Source: Diprion similis (Eukaryota; Arthropoda; Insecta; Hymenoptera; Diprionidae). From it: a stretch of DNA of 64,000 nt. The number at the start of each line of letters is the position of its first letter. The stretch's first letter is position 1. A program made the translations under genes and the position numbers. The notes below the pieces were generated by a model. It worked only from the letters and a program-made list of their open reading frames with translations, was not told where the DNA came from and made no database searches. The stretch spans positions 4,107,001-4,171,000 of the forward strand of contig NC_060113.1 in assembly GCF_021155765.1 (NCBI RefSeq), in the 5' to 3' direction. Shown piece by piece: positions 47,156-59,281 of the stretch.

Positions 47156-49628
47156 AGCACAACATCTTGCATCACGTGGCACAACAATTTCGTGATTCGC
47201 GTTGTTCTTTCACAAAAATTATCATCTTACTTTCGAATATACTGTTGTTAAATTTCTAAATTTCACAAACTTTGGAGTTCTTTTTTTATGCGTACAGTTA
47301 CGTGGCCATCTGGCATTTCTAAAACAATTTTGATTAACATTTTGTCTGGTTTCAACCGAAAATCTTATTTCGTGACTTTTATCAGCATGTCAAAGCAGCT
47401 TTTACACAGTTTCCAATACTTTTCTCAATTAACAGGGTACTATCATTTCGAGACAGCCTGCTAGTTATTCATCGTCCGATGATTACCTAATTTATCTGTT
47501 GTTCCAAATGGGCTGAGTATGTGTAGACTTATCGGGCGTGTGGGATACTTCATTATTTTTTGCCAATTAGGGTTATTTAGTTCCCTGTAGTCCCATACAA
47601 AGATTACGTTTTATCTCAGAATTGATCCGAGACAATTATTACGATAATGTACGTACTTAACTACAGGCTTAAGCCTAAGAATACATTGTATCTACGGTCA
47701 AGAGTCCCAATGATTAGCCGTGTAGACAAAGGTAATGGTACTTTAACGTGTCAAATATGAAACTGTAACTGCATTTTGTCTAGATCGACAATTGGCTCTC
47801 TAACAAAGCTCTTATATCTTGAGATTGTGCATCAAAATTTGGTCTTTATAAAGGACAATTATTATAGCAATTGCCATTACAGAACTCAGACAGTAAAACG
47901 AATGATATATGACCTCAGCCGATTGAATACGTCACGATGTACCTAATGATCGTCATGATCGAGAACCAAGCGCTAGTCACCCGGGACTATAAACTTTTTT
48001 TATTCAGGTGTCTGTTTACAGGTTGTGTTGTAATGGGAGAAATTTCTTCAATATTCATTGGCAACATTTGACAAAATTAGAAATTTCAACACTTTGAGTA
48101 AAAACTTAAATATCATTAATCGTGAACTGGATACAATAATGATGAGATTGAAAGACAAGAATGGTACTGTGGATCGATCAATTCAATACACATCGTTCCG
48201 GCGAATAGCTTGGACTTGTTTCGGTTCAACGGTGTGTTCATGGATAGGGCCATCGATGGCGAAGACAGTAACTAATTTGCCATACGTTAAAATATTTTTT
48301 TAGTATTTGCTAATAGTGAAGGAAGAATTCTTATGTTATGTTATATCTTATGTTATACTCGTGTGGTGCTTATTAAGGGCGTTGACAGATTAATAAGGAC
48401 CACCCGAATTTGGGCATACATTAGTCTAAAAGTTTAAATCTATCCGCAGCCAACACTTTTCCACGTTGTACGTACTTGCGTTCAAATTGTTGTTTAGGAG
48501 ATCCAAGTCCGTTATTTACAGTCACGTACGTTAGTCGACGAGCATAATTGCGAAACACCAGCTCGCATTGGGTTGATCAACAGATTATTATAAATCAGGT
48601 CCCATGAAGAGAGACAATGAGGGGTGGAACTTCTTCGGTGACTTCTCCTCTCGTGGTTAAACAAGCGGGGGTTGAAACCAAATCACCAATCTCTCCAGGT
48701 TCGATGTTGGAGCACAATTCCACCCGCCAACGTAATTGATGAAAAAGAAAACTCGGCCGTTGTGTAAAATTTGTAAACTTTGTATCTGCCTTCCCAGAGG
48801 ATCCACGTCAACTGCCTTCGTCGTCGTTGACTTTATCGTAGTCAGCTAATGCTTTTGCATCTTACTTTTGAGACGTATACACTTTCGTGGCAGACGTGTG
48901 CGCTTCACTTGCAGATGTTAACAGAAGTGGACTGTTCATTTTTTTTCCAATCCAGAAAAATTTCCGTAAAGAATTTGATAAGCTTGAGTTTTCTGCGTTA
49001 GTTGTTGAACGGTCTGAAGCCAAGGATACGCAAAAAGGGCGTTTTACTTTCTTATACGAATATCGCATCTGGTTCGCAATACAATTGAATTCTTTGTTTA
49101 ATATACTCGTGCTGAATATCAGAAGATGAACGCTTTACGGAAGAAGACTGAATGTCAAAACTAACAAACTTATATAGCCTATATTACCATTATCATACAG
49201 TGAAAATGTTTCTCAGCAAGGTGACAAAAATTGAAATTACATAGATATATGCTTATTGGTATCGAGATACACCGATTTGTTCGGCCTCCCAATTCGTCCC
49301 AATAATGGTTTACTACACATTATCTTTTTGAGTAGAAAAAGATCCAGTGTAAATAGCATTCTTTAGTGTTCAGGAAAAACATTTCTCTATTGCATTGAGT
49401 AAATTACTTAATGCATTAATAAATAAGCAAACAAATGTAAGAAGATCCTTGGAAAATATTGGCCGAAGCGATGAATTAATAATGGTGGAGAGCCTAGGGT
49501 GGCCCTACGATTAGAACTGTACACCAGGAATTGAATATTGTCACCTCGTCGTGACTATCTCTTTCGTAAGTACACCTCTGATAATTTTTCCAAACTTATT
49601 AAGTACCGTTACTGGTTCAAGATAGCGA
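47156..49628. other. Gene-free interval between transporters G and H, right part
   Basis: AT-rich, with a GC-richer patch at about 48590-48870 that has open frames on both strands. None of these, nor the plus-strand frames at 48058-48303 and 48887-49129, has a family I recognise. The patch may be a mobile-element scrap. Confidence 0.35.
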
Positions 49629-51863
49629 TCAAGGATCCAGTGACTTCTCTGACACCGTTCCAAGCTCTGTAGTTCTGTGGAACTCCTCTTGTATATCGCG
49701 CAGGGACCTCTGTTTAGTCTCGGGGATGACGAAGTAAATGAATATTGCCGAAAATACGGTTATTGCAGCGAATCCCCAGAAGGAAGCGTGGATTCCGTAC
49801 TCGTCAGCGACAACTTGGTACAGCTTGGCAACGGCCATTCCACCAAGAGCCCCGAATATCGAGGTAACCATCGTTGCCAACGCTTTAACGTTGCATGGAA
49901 ATATCTCCGAAAGTACGACGAAGGGAAGACATCCTAGGCCAATCGTGTATACGATTATATAACCAACGATAGCGGTAACTGGAAGCCAAGAGATCGAACT
50001 GACGTCAACGTCGACCGCCTGGAGTTGGAAGTACAATGCTTCTGCTGTTGATTAAAAACGATTTTTCATTATCGCAGTTTCGTTGATAAAATCAAACATA
50101 CTTTGTACATTTGTAACCACTTTTAAGTTGGTCTTCTTATTCTTATCACTGGTCAGTGGGTACTATGAGATGTGCTCATACCGAAGGACAACTCTGCGTA
50201 ACAGATTACTGTAATCAGCACTACCGTATCGATAGTTTATCGGTAGCAATATCTACAGATATCTATGGATATCTAAATAACCGTATATCATGAAGGTAAC
50301 CTGAAGTGAAGTGAGCTAATCATATGAGTGGATAATTAAACGGATCAAAACATCGGGATAATGTTTTGGCAAAGCGTGTGACGGAAATTGATACCCTACC
50401 TGCGAGAAACAGGATCGAACCACAAGCGGAAATTAACAACAGTGGCTTTCGTCCTGCCAAGTCAACGGTGAATATGGTGAGCACTCCACTGAGGACTTGA
50501 ACCACGCCGATGATAATTACGGATATGCTTGAGTCCAGGCTGGATCCCGATGCTTCGAATATGAGGCCACTGTACGCCTGCACCGCCCCGATACCGCTGA
50601 ACTGTTGGGCTATCATCAACCCGACGACGATGATCAAAGCCTGGCCAAGTGGATTTATGAAGTTTATTTACATTTCTCAAATCAGATGTTGGAAATTGAG
50701 AAGTTGGTGCATCAATAAAACGGCGCATAGTACGAACCTTACGATTTCCAGGTATCATAACCAGCTCCTTGACTGTTCCAGGATTTTTTTGATCGAACTC
50801 GACATTCTGTTCAACCTGTTTGAGCTCCTCGAACACGTTACTCGTCCCTCTGAACCAGAGCAAACTTTTCTCAGCGCGATCCGTCTTCCCCCTCATTACC
50901 AAGAAGTACGGCGACTCTGGCATCCAGAAGAACATCAGTCCGAACAGGAGTGGAAACGCTGCTCCCATGCCAGCCAGAGCTGCAATGCCGACCCACGGGC
51001 CAACACAGTAGGTCAACAAAATACCGGCATTTTGCATATGGTTTATCATAGCACCCAGCGCGCCCCGAATTCTGTTGTCCGCAATCTCTCCCAAGTACAT
51101 CGGTGCCACGGTGTAGGTGATGCCAGAACCAAGTCCGGCGATGAACCTTTAGGAGGAAAAGAAGGCACGGCAAAGTTGTGAACAAAGCATTTCCGACTCG
51201 CGAGGTGGTAGAAAACGTGATCATCACGGGTTAAATAAAGATACAGAAGAACTGCAGCACCTTGCTATGGCAAACCACCAAAAACTCGGTGCGAATGCAA
51301 TCAGAATGCAAGAACTGAGGTAAGGTACAACCGTGAGAAGTAGGGACCATTTTCTGCCCCATCTGTCCACCACTGCAGCTCCGATGAGTGGACCGAATAT
51401 GCATCCGAATGTAAAGAAACTCACGATCCAGGAACTTTCATCCGATGACACAGTTATGTTGGAATCCGTGTCCAAAAGCTTTGGCAGCGAGGGAGCGGAC
51501 CATCCGAAATGAAAACCGGCGCACGCCACGGACATGGTTGCTGGGAAAAGCACAAAATTGGGACTTGATGAACTTGCGTGAGAACGAGACGCTCGAACAG
51601 CGTCGTATTCATTTTCAAAAGCAAAGTAACGTCGTATGCGTGGGTTTTTGTTGTTTTTAAAGTCTCACTTACTGACTATGATCTATTGATCGAGAGCGAT
51701 GTTCCCAAGCAATGCACACACAAACACCCTCCAAAGATTGCGTAATATTATTTGACAATTTGAAATTATTTTTGCACAAAAGCATGCATCGATTCCAAGA
51801 TAAACATTGGCTCTCACCTGCGAACCCGGCAACTGATTGCGTCGTTACCTTTGACTTTTCCAT
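49629..51863 (-). CDS. Transporter H: MFS sugar porter, Tret1-like (F-H subgroup)
   Basis: Exons 51818-51863, 51261-51540, 50738-51146, 50400-50640 and 49629-50044 give 463 aa. Exon 1 reads MEKSKVTTQSVAGFA, departing from the PQIFA consensus. Motifs: FHFGWSAPSLPKLLD, DRWGRK, GEIADNRIRGA, PESPYFLVMRGK, AQQFSGIGAV, DLAGRKPLLL and PETKQRSLRDIQEEF. TM7 is followed by AYSG instead of AYST. The donor of exon 2 is GTGCTG, weaker than in the paralogues. This is the most upstream member of the array and the most diverged in exon 3 (MFFWMPESPYF, GTSNVFEELK). Predicted plasma-membrane sugar uptake. Confidence 0.9.
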
Positions 51864-52414
51864 ATTTTTTGGTGGACGCGAACACGCGCGGTAGTCTTGA
51901 ACACGAGCCAAATATCACTAAACGCCGTGAAGCAATTGTTAGCGTTGAAATTTGCCAATCCTTTTTATCTTATAGGTGGTTAATGGTGAAGATCGATCAG
52001 AAGTGGTGATAGCGATAGCTCTAATCGATCGACAACTAATCCTATAACGTAGCCAAGATGAAGCTCCATCACTTCATTCATTGGAGCTCTGCTCACACTA
52101 GACTGATTCTTCACTGAAACTGACTCTGCAGGTAACAACATTCTCTTGCACCCTGACCCGATTCATTGGAAGTGTAAAATTGGCAAATGTGACCTTATGC
52201 AGCGGTTAGTGTATCCATTAGAAATTTACTTTCAAAATGGTTGCATGTATGCTTGTGTATCGAAGACGAAGTGAGATTAGGATGTAAATTGCATACCGGC
52301 GATCTTGATTTACAATTCGAAAGTCTAATTGTAAGTGGACTTACACCACTCCTAAAATTTAAACGTAAAAGCATAATTATTTTCCTCCTCAAATTTCATA
52401 ACCTCTTGAAATGA

Positions 52415-52519
52415 ATGATTCTTAAAGGTTCTATTGGTATTGCGACGACAATTTTTATTGCACTTGTCGTAGCTGGAATTATTCTATTCATGATATTTTG
52501 GGACCTTCTGGTCACATGA
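52415..52519 (+). CDS. Candidate 34-aa membrane micropeptide
   Basis: An ATG-to-TGA frame of 34 codons. After MILKGS comes one long hydrophobic helix (IGIATTIFIALVVAGIILFM) and a short end, IFWDLLVT. Size and layout are like single-pass micropeptides of insects, but I recognise no family and there is no Kozak-like context (GAAATGAATGAT). It could instead be part of an unseen exon, since the acceptor-like CTTAAAG precedes GGT, or chance. Kept as a low-confidence candidate only. Confidence 0.2.
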   Translation: MILKGSIGIATTIFIALVVAGIILFMIFWDLLVT

Positions 52520-53279
52520 CGGCCATTGAACGCCGTAGCATCGCCAGGAATGATATACATTTCACAAGAGACATAAATTTTAGAGAACACTTGATTTTGT
52601 TATTATGCATATGGAAGCCCGATGTTAGAATTGTACAAAAACTGTCGAGCGCGCTTAGGTATCGAAGTCTTAATTTGGCGTTAATATAAAATAAAAAAAA
52701 AAAAAATACTCACAACGTCGAAACAACATATTGGCAGTCGACTGTGTTGTAAGTATAAAATTTGCGAACCCCGAAAACGTTGTTGTTTTTCAGAGTTAAT
52801 TATCAGAGTATATTATCATTATTCATGGCTCTTTTATCTTAATACTTTAATCATGGATTTGTATAGTGCAATCATACAAGTTAATCAATCAATTTATGAT
52901 CGGCTTGTGGTCAAGACTCTGCATGCGATTAATTTTTAACTTCTCGTTTTCTGTTTTCAGAAAGAAGGAAGTTATTGTAATCATCCCGAAAATGAGAAGT
53001 TGAGTTTTCATTAGACCTCAAAGTTTTGAAATCTAGAGAATCACCTCAGACCATTTTCGGATGCACATCCGAATATTTTTTTACATGATATCTTATCTCT
53101 CTCTTATGATATCTCGAGAACGGGTTACCGGATTTCAAAGATTTTGGTCTCAATCGACGTGAATTTTCCAAACTTAGAACTGCTTAGATTTCGGCTTTGA
53201 TCTGTTCAGTACTTTTTGAATTATTTAAATAACAAAATTCAAAAAAATCGAATAAAAATTACGATGTCTTGAAAGTAGA

Positions 53280-53800
53280 TGAATGGATTTGAGTGAAAAT
53301 TGGTACCATAAGATTTTTCGGGTCGGTTATCACGAATCTTAGGTTAGGTTCGTGAAATTTAAATTTGGTGTATTCAATATGCTGAAAAAAAACTAAAAAC
53401 ATTTGGATTTCTATGAAAATTGATCACGAATGTGAGGTTACATTTAAGAAACCCAAAACGGCGAATCCAATATGGTAGTAAAAAGTCTAAAAATATTCGA
53501 ACTTGGACAGAAATTAGTAGACAGGGGTTTTTTGGCGTACCGATAACGAATCCAAGGTCAAATTTTCAAAATTTGTAATGGTGGATCCATTACAGTGCTT
53601 CAAAATAGAAAAAAAAATCGTCGTATTTTCACGTAATACGGTGTCTGAGGGCTTTTAAATCGTTAATCATGAATCTGAATATGTACTTCGAAATTCGACT
53701 TGAATATGACTACCTTTTTTTTTTGGTGAATTGCAGCCTGCAGTCTGAGAACGGGAATTTTGACTGCGACTCATAGCTAGCCTAAGGCCGCTGCAGTTTA
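53280..53800 (+). repeat. Degenerate repeat block, second copy of the F-intron repeat
   Basis: Three decayed units about 95-125 bp apart, each with a phrase of the type GATCACGAAT.TGAGGT followed by AATATGG or GGATCCATTA. The last part (53454-53800) matches 33535-33875 in the same orientation. Confidence 0.6.
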
Positions 53801-55839
53801 CCAGGCATAAAACATAACGATCAACGAAACGAAACAACTTTTGATCGTACCTACCTGTAATCCGTTTCCGACATTTTCTTAGGGCGCAGTCAATGCACTG
53901 TGTTCACAAGAGAATCTGAAATCACGAAAAAATGTTAACTCACGCATGACTGGTGTCAATTTCAATCAAGCAGATTGGCTAATGGTCTCCTCATTCACTA
54001 ATTCCCGTCGGTCACTTACTCTATAGCCCGTATTGATGCAGATTAAACCAAAGTGCCATTCCCACTCAAGTGGTTACTCTCGCCGTTCGCGTGTTGTACG
54101 ATATATCTTTGTGCATCACATCTGACGATGAGTACTACGTTCGATTCTGTCTTGGAAATCTCAAAAGGAAGGGAAGAAAAAAACAAAAAATTGAAAAATT
54201 AAAAAATCAGGTATCATGCAGCACACGTATTTAAGTGAATATAATACGTGATGATGTACAGGGCAAAACCGAATGAATTATTTGATGAAAGTTTGGACAG
54301 GATTTTTTTTTTAAATAATGGCATTTGTTTGAAGTATAATGAGTTTAATTTTCGATCTCAGGGGATCACATTATTTACACAATAGTATTATTGATAATAC
54401 GTGACTTTCTGAATATTTTCTAGACGCAAATGCAGCTGCAACTTAATTTTCAGATTGACACAGTATATTTACTCAATTACTGTACACATTGTTTCTGTGC
54501 CGCAATTTGCAACACACGAATGCTATTTATAGACCGCTCACCCACTTTTGCGAGGTAACCAATTCAATACACCTTGCGTGGAAACGAAACCCCGTGAATA
54601 TCAGGTTAAGCCTCCACAGCACAGGTAACGTTTGTTCCCCTTTAATACCGCTTGATAACCGCAAGTGATTATTTACGGACGGATTACTTCACGAGAACAA
54701 TTTTAATTCACGATTTTATTCAGGCTAAGCACGTTCAATCATTACATTTTTGTTAAATTACAACATTCAATAACGATGCAAATTAAAATTTTGTAAACGT
54801 TGCAGATGGCACACGTTTTTCATCAAGCCACAAGCAGGATTTAACAAACATTGTTTATTGACTATTTTTGAAATGTTTGAATTACCAACAGAGAAAAACG
54901 TGAAATTAATTAGAAATGCGATTCTTGTCTATTATTTTCAACGCAATCGACGTTACATTTATTGTAACATCTCGAATGCTGGAAAAATATAATCGTGAGT
55001 AATAATTTTTCAAGAAACAGGAAGAGTATGATCGTGGCTAGAAAGACTGGAGTAGGAATCGAATTGAGAGGCGTGGTGCTTCTCGGTGATTTTCCAAGTT
55101 GTACAATCATACACTTTTCATTTCACATACACGTTCCTATATTGTAACATTTATGGAACGCAAAATGAATCCCTGATGTATCCCCGAGGCTTTGTCTCGG
55201 AGGTAGGCAGGTACGTGAAATGCCTCCGTAAATATCAAATCCTTCCCCGACTTGCACGTAACTATAACTTGACTAGATACTGCAATCCGTCTTCTGCAGG
55301 ATGACGTCGAAACTAACAAACATTTATCATGCATGTTAACATTTATAATCCAGTAGATCCGGATATAGTGCAAATAGAGCAATGATTCCTCTCATCGACC
55401 GTTCATTTTTGTAGGTCAAACCGTGCAATTCACAAATATGTGACAGAGCAGCACCTGCAATGCAGAAAACGACTGGGTGAATTTAAATATTTTTACGAAG
55501 GGACGTAGGTCAGGTCAATCGAAAACTTGTATAAAGTGGGATAAAAATATAAACCACGGTGTCACAAAATCAATATGGCCGCCGTTAACGTGCTTGAGAT
55601 TCTATTTCGTATATGCTATCGTTTCCAGTGCTCATCACTTGTCGATCGATATCTCGTGCTAAATAAATCACTGGCAAGAACTTTCGAGTCCCGAGTTAAT
55701 CCCTCGTGACAATTGTGTAAGAAAAAAGACTTCAGCGTCGTGCGAAATTTGCCCTTATCATTCGCTATGGAAAACCATAACTCTTCTATGAGAAGTTTCC
55801 GAGATCCGTGATCTTCTCTGATCGAAGAGTGAATTTTTG

Positions 55840-56162
55840 AGGGGTGGTCATAGGGTTAAATGAAGTGAGCTTGCAATCGACGCCGACGTCGAAGCATGGC
55901 GATGATCATCGATCAGCGCGTGCATGTGCGGTGCTCGCATGGCATATCATCGTGTTAATTACGGAGTTGCAGCGCAATTTAAGTGATGCAATCAATGCTG
56001 CGAGGCGGGGAGGGACGTTGAGGGCGTCCCAAGAGTCATGAGCGTCGTCGTCGGTTTGCTCGGCGGCGCAGGGCAGGGAGGAGCAGTGGTGTCGGTATAT
56101 TTATGTGACCGTCCTGGCGGGCTGCTTCCAAATACAATTCAGTGAAAGCATCGCAGGGAGCC

Positions 56163-56196
<34 letters not shown>

Positions 56197-56240
56197 CAGA
56201 AGCGATAACCCGAATACCAAGAGTGCGGTGCACTGATATG
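55840..56240. promoter_or_regulatory. GC-richer patch with CAG run upstream of glob1
   Basis: Much richer in CG dinucleotides than its surroundings. It holds TATATTTA at 56096-56103, an initiator-like TTCAGT at 56139-56144, and ten CAG units at 56164-56193. This could be a distal promoter or a non-coding first exon of glob1, about 0.9 kb upstream of its ATG. The polyalanine frame on the minus strand (56036-56233) is a by-product of the CAG run. Promoter role is inference. Confidence 0.3.
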
Positions 56241-57085
56241 ACTTTTTAATTTTATGTATCTAGCAAATTTACAACCGACCAGAATTTTCTAGTCGCTAGA
56301 ATTTTTTATAAACTGTTCCAACAGTTCGCGAAGAATATTATACTCTAGTGCAGTGGCCCTGTAAAATAACCAATTTACACATACGTAATTTAAACAGTAC
56401 GTTGTGTGCTGTGAGAAAATAATCGCAACCAGCTGACACGTGTTGTTCAACAAGCACCCTGGGAAAAAGTTAATTCTATTCACCCTGCATCCCGTTTTCT
56501 ACGTGAGTATTCCTGCAGCGGTCCAGAGCATGCTTTTGCCATCAAGAAAACTAGAGAACTGATTCAGCAATTTTTGAAAACGATCATGACTGAAAAACTA
56601 TTCGTTTTCCTTCAAACAGACGTATTGCGCTCGATTCTGAAATATGTTGGAATTTTGTTATCGAGGTATCCCGTTCACTCAGTTTATTCGTTTATCTGGG
56701 CAGCTAAAAACTATGATCTGTATTTATTTGAGAATCGGACGATCCAGAAACTCAGATAGTAATCATTTTGCACGTCCTATTGTTCACCGCTCTCTTTCTG
56801 TATGCTTTAAACTTATTCCGAGAGGATCGATGAAATTCACGCGGGGCTCTCGATCTACCAGTGAAATTTCGAGCGCTATGCAATATCGTAATTATTCAAA
56901 AGCTTTTACCCTTGTAGAATTTAAGTGACCCCTGTAATTTTCAGGCGATTCATTCGTCGCATTATTCTCGCATTCCCTTTCAAAGCTGCACGTGTTGCCC
57001 CCGGCTTTTTTAAAGTACGCTCCAAAACTTTATCGGAAGTCGATGCCTCGCTTATCACTGTTCTGTTTATACCCCCCGTAGCGAC

Positions 57086-58868
57086 ATGGGAGGTTTGTTG
57101 TCTTCGTATTGGGGATATCCTGGTGACGACGAATTAGATCCGGCGAGTGGTCTGACAGGAAAACAAAAAAGACTGGTCACAGAAACGTGGGGGATCATGC
57201 GACAGGATCCCATGAAACTTGGAATAGCAGTTATGATGAGGTGAGTGATTTTTACCCCGCGCATTTATATCGCCCTTGAATTTATTACCTAATGTACGAT
57301 TCTGGTAGCGTATATTTTGTTATCGAGTCTATACGTTCACATCATGATTTCGTTAGTGATAATCAGATTATTGTATAGAAATCGGCAGCAAGCACAGATT
57401 TCGATGCATAATTTAATCTTGCGAAAATGTTCTTATCTCATTATTACCGATAAATTATGATTTTTTACGATATCTAATCAAGCTAACTTGACCTTAGATA
57501 TAAATTTTCTCATTCGTCACGCAAATAGAAATCATTCTGCATTCCAGCCTCCATGAGAATCAGTAGATACATGAACATAGTTATCGGTAAGTGAGGTAAT
57601 TTATTATCTCACTAATTAGGCTTGCGGAATACGTAAGAAATAAATGAGACGAAAGCAGGCGAGTAATCTCGCGGTTTTTCTACTCACAATCAGATCAATT
57701 GTGCTTTGCTACTTGATAGTAGCATCTTGTTTCTTTTTCTTTCTTCTCACTCTTTTCTTACTCTGTTTCTTCGTGCTGTTGTAATACTTTTTAAGGGCGC
57801 TTTTTTCCTTGTGTTAACCCCGATACGAGTCGACCCTAAACGTCTACATGACCCATAAGATGTGGTTGGTTACATAATGTTATTGAAATAACGTACCACT
57901 GACATATTTTCAACAGATTATTCACCAAACATCCCGATTACCGGAGCCAGTTTCACGCCTTCAAAGATACACCCCACGAAGATCTACCAAAAAACAAGAG
58001 GTTTCAGGCTCACGCATCGGCCATCGCAAACGCGTTAAGTACCATCATTGATTCCCTGAAGGATCCCGGCCTGCTGGAAGCTATTTTAATATCCCTTGGG
58101 GAGAAACACCATAAGCGTGGACAGACCATAGAACATTTTAACGTGAGTTTGAGCATTGAGTTATTGAATTTATAGGTACATTACCTTCATCGGAATCCAG
58201 AAGACCCCGGAACTATTAGCTATTCACTCTAGCCGTTGAAAATATTTACAGAAATTTGATTCTGGGTCCATTGCTGATCAGTAATCACAACGTCTTTGTT
58301 GGAAATTTAAATTGTGTTCTATTAGCCGCGCATGAACTGTCCTCGCCAGTTGACTGTAACAATGGTCGTATTGATTTAATATTCAGTTCGCGTCTGATTA
58401 TAAATTCCCTATTGCCAAGGTGAAGAGCAACGTGCTTCAATCACGATGCTACATAGAGATAACCGCGCCTTGTTATTATTCGAATACATACATTGTGCAC
58501 GTATTACGTACCGTTCGATCATTCGTTGAAAGAAAAGAACGAAGAAAGAAAACTCACTGTTGATACCTATGTCGTCAGTATTATAATATTTGAATTAAAT
58601 ATCTTGGTTCCAAAGTATTATTTAAACAAATATTATACGGTATAAATAGGGCGAAGACTAGATCCAGGAACTGGCGATTGGTTTATTGCCAGTCAATAAA
58701 ATGCGTAACAGTTACAATGGCGTGTGATAATTTCAGAATCTCAAACTGGTACTGCTGGCCGTCTTCAAAGAATTTCTGGGCTCGAGGTGGACGCCAGAAG
58801 TGAATGATGCCTGGAGCAAAGCTCTCGACTTCGTATACAGCATCATCTTTAAGGTGTACGCGTTGTGA
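57086..58868 (+). CDS. glob1: Globin, glob1 type
   Basis: Exons 57086-57240, 57917-58142 and 58737-58868 give 170 aa. The introns lie at the ancestral sites B12.2 (phase 2) and G7.0 (phase 0). The globin fold is complete: LTGKQKRLVTETWGIMR (helix A), LFTKHPDYRSQFHAF with Phe CD1, RFQAHASAI with distal His E7, SLGEKHHKRG with proximal His F8, and a normal G/H pair ending in VYSIIFKVYAL. The N-terminus MGGLLSSYWG fits N-myristoylation (Gly2, Ser6). Insect glob1 proteins are intracellular hemoglobins of tracheal and fat-body cells that bind oxygen with high affinity and are linked to oxygen supply and redox defence. The ATG is the first in frame and starts the conserved leader. An AATAAA lies at 59276-59281. 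Confidence 0.95.
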
Positions 58869-59275
58869 TTAACCCGAATAAACAAGGCCGAAGGCCTCGT
58901 TCTTCAGGCGCAAAGTATGGGACGGAATATGTTATTGTTAACCATAACCGACTTTTACGGGGTTTACTGGCGTAGAAGGAATGACGTTCTTTTTTATATA
59001 GCAATGCTATCGCAACGATTATTTATAATTCTATTACACCTCAATGTTACTACGGTGGCTTGAAGAATGGCCTCACTTATATCGTAAACACATGACGATA
59101 TCGAGTTGGCACGTTGCTGAGTTGAGAATCGTAGCAAACGAATATAACTGAGGGTCATTATGATACGAAGGATATGCAGTCCGGAGGGATTTGAACGTTT
59201 TTTTTAAATTTATTTATATTGAATGTATGTGTGCACATTTTTTTATTCATTTTTCTTATAATAATACATAATATA

Positions 59276-59281
59276 AATAAA
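59276..59281 (+). terminator. Polyadenylation signal of glob1
   Basis: AATAAA about 0.4 kb after the glob1 stop codon, in AT-rich 3' UTR sequence. Position and strand fit; other candidates are not excluded. Confidence 0.45.

Larger units (their letters stand above)
51864..57085. other. Gene-poor 5 kb between transporter H and glob1
   Basis: Contains a micro-ORF candidate (52415-52519), a degenerate repeat block (53280-53800) and a GC-richer patch with a CAG run (55840-56240), listed separately. The rest is AT-rich with no recognisable gene. Confidence 0.4.

Noticed and set aside
48590-48870. GC-richer patch with several open frames on the minus strand
   Set aside because: Two or more frames are open at once and none resembles a known protein, so coding cannot be claimed; perhaps a mobile-element scrap.
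56036-56233. Polyalanine-containing minus-strand frame
   Set aside because: Caused by the CAG run; no other coding signal.
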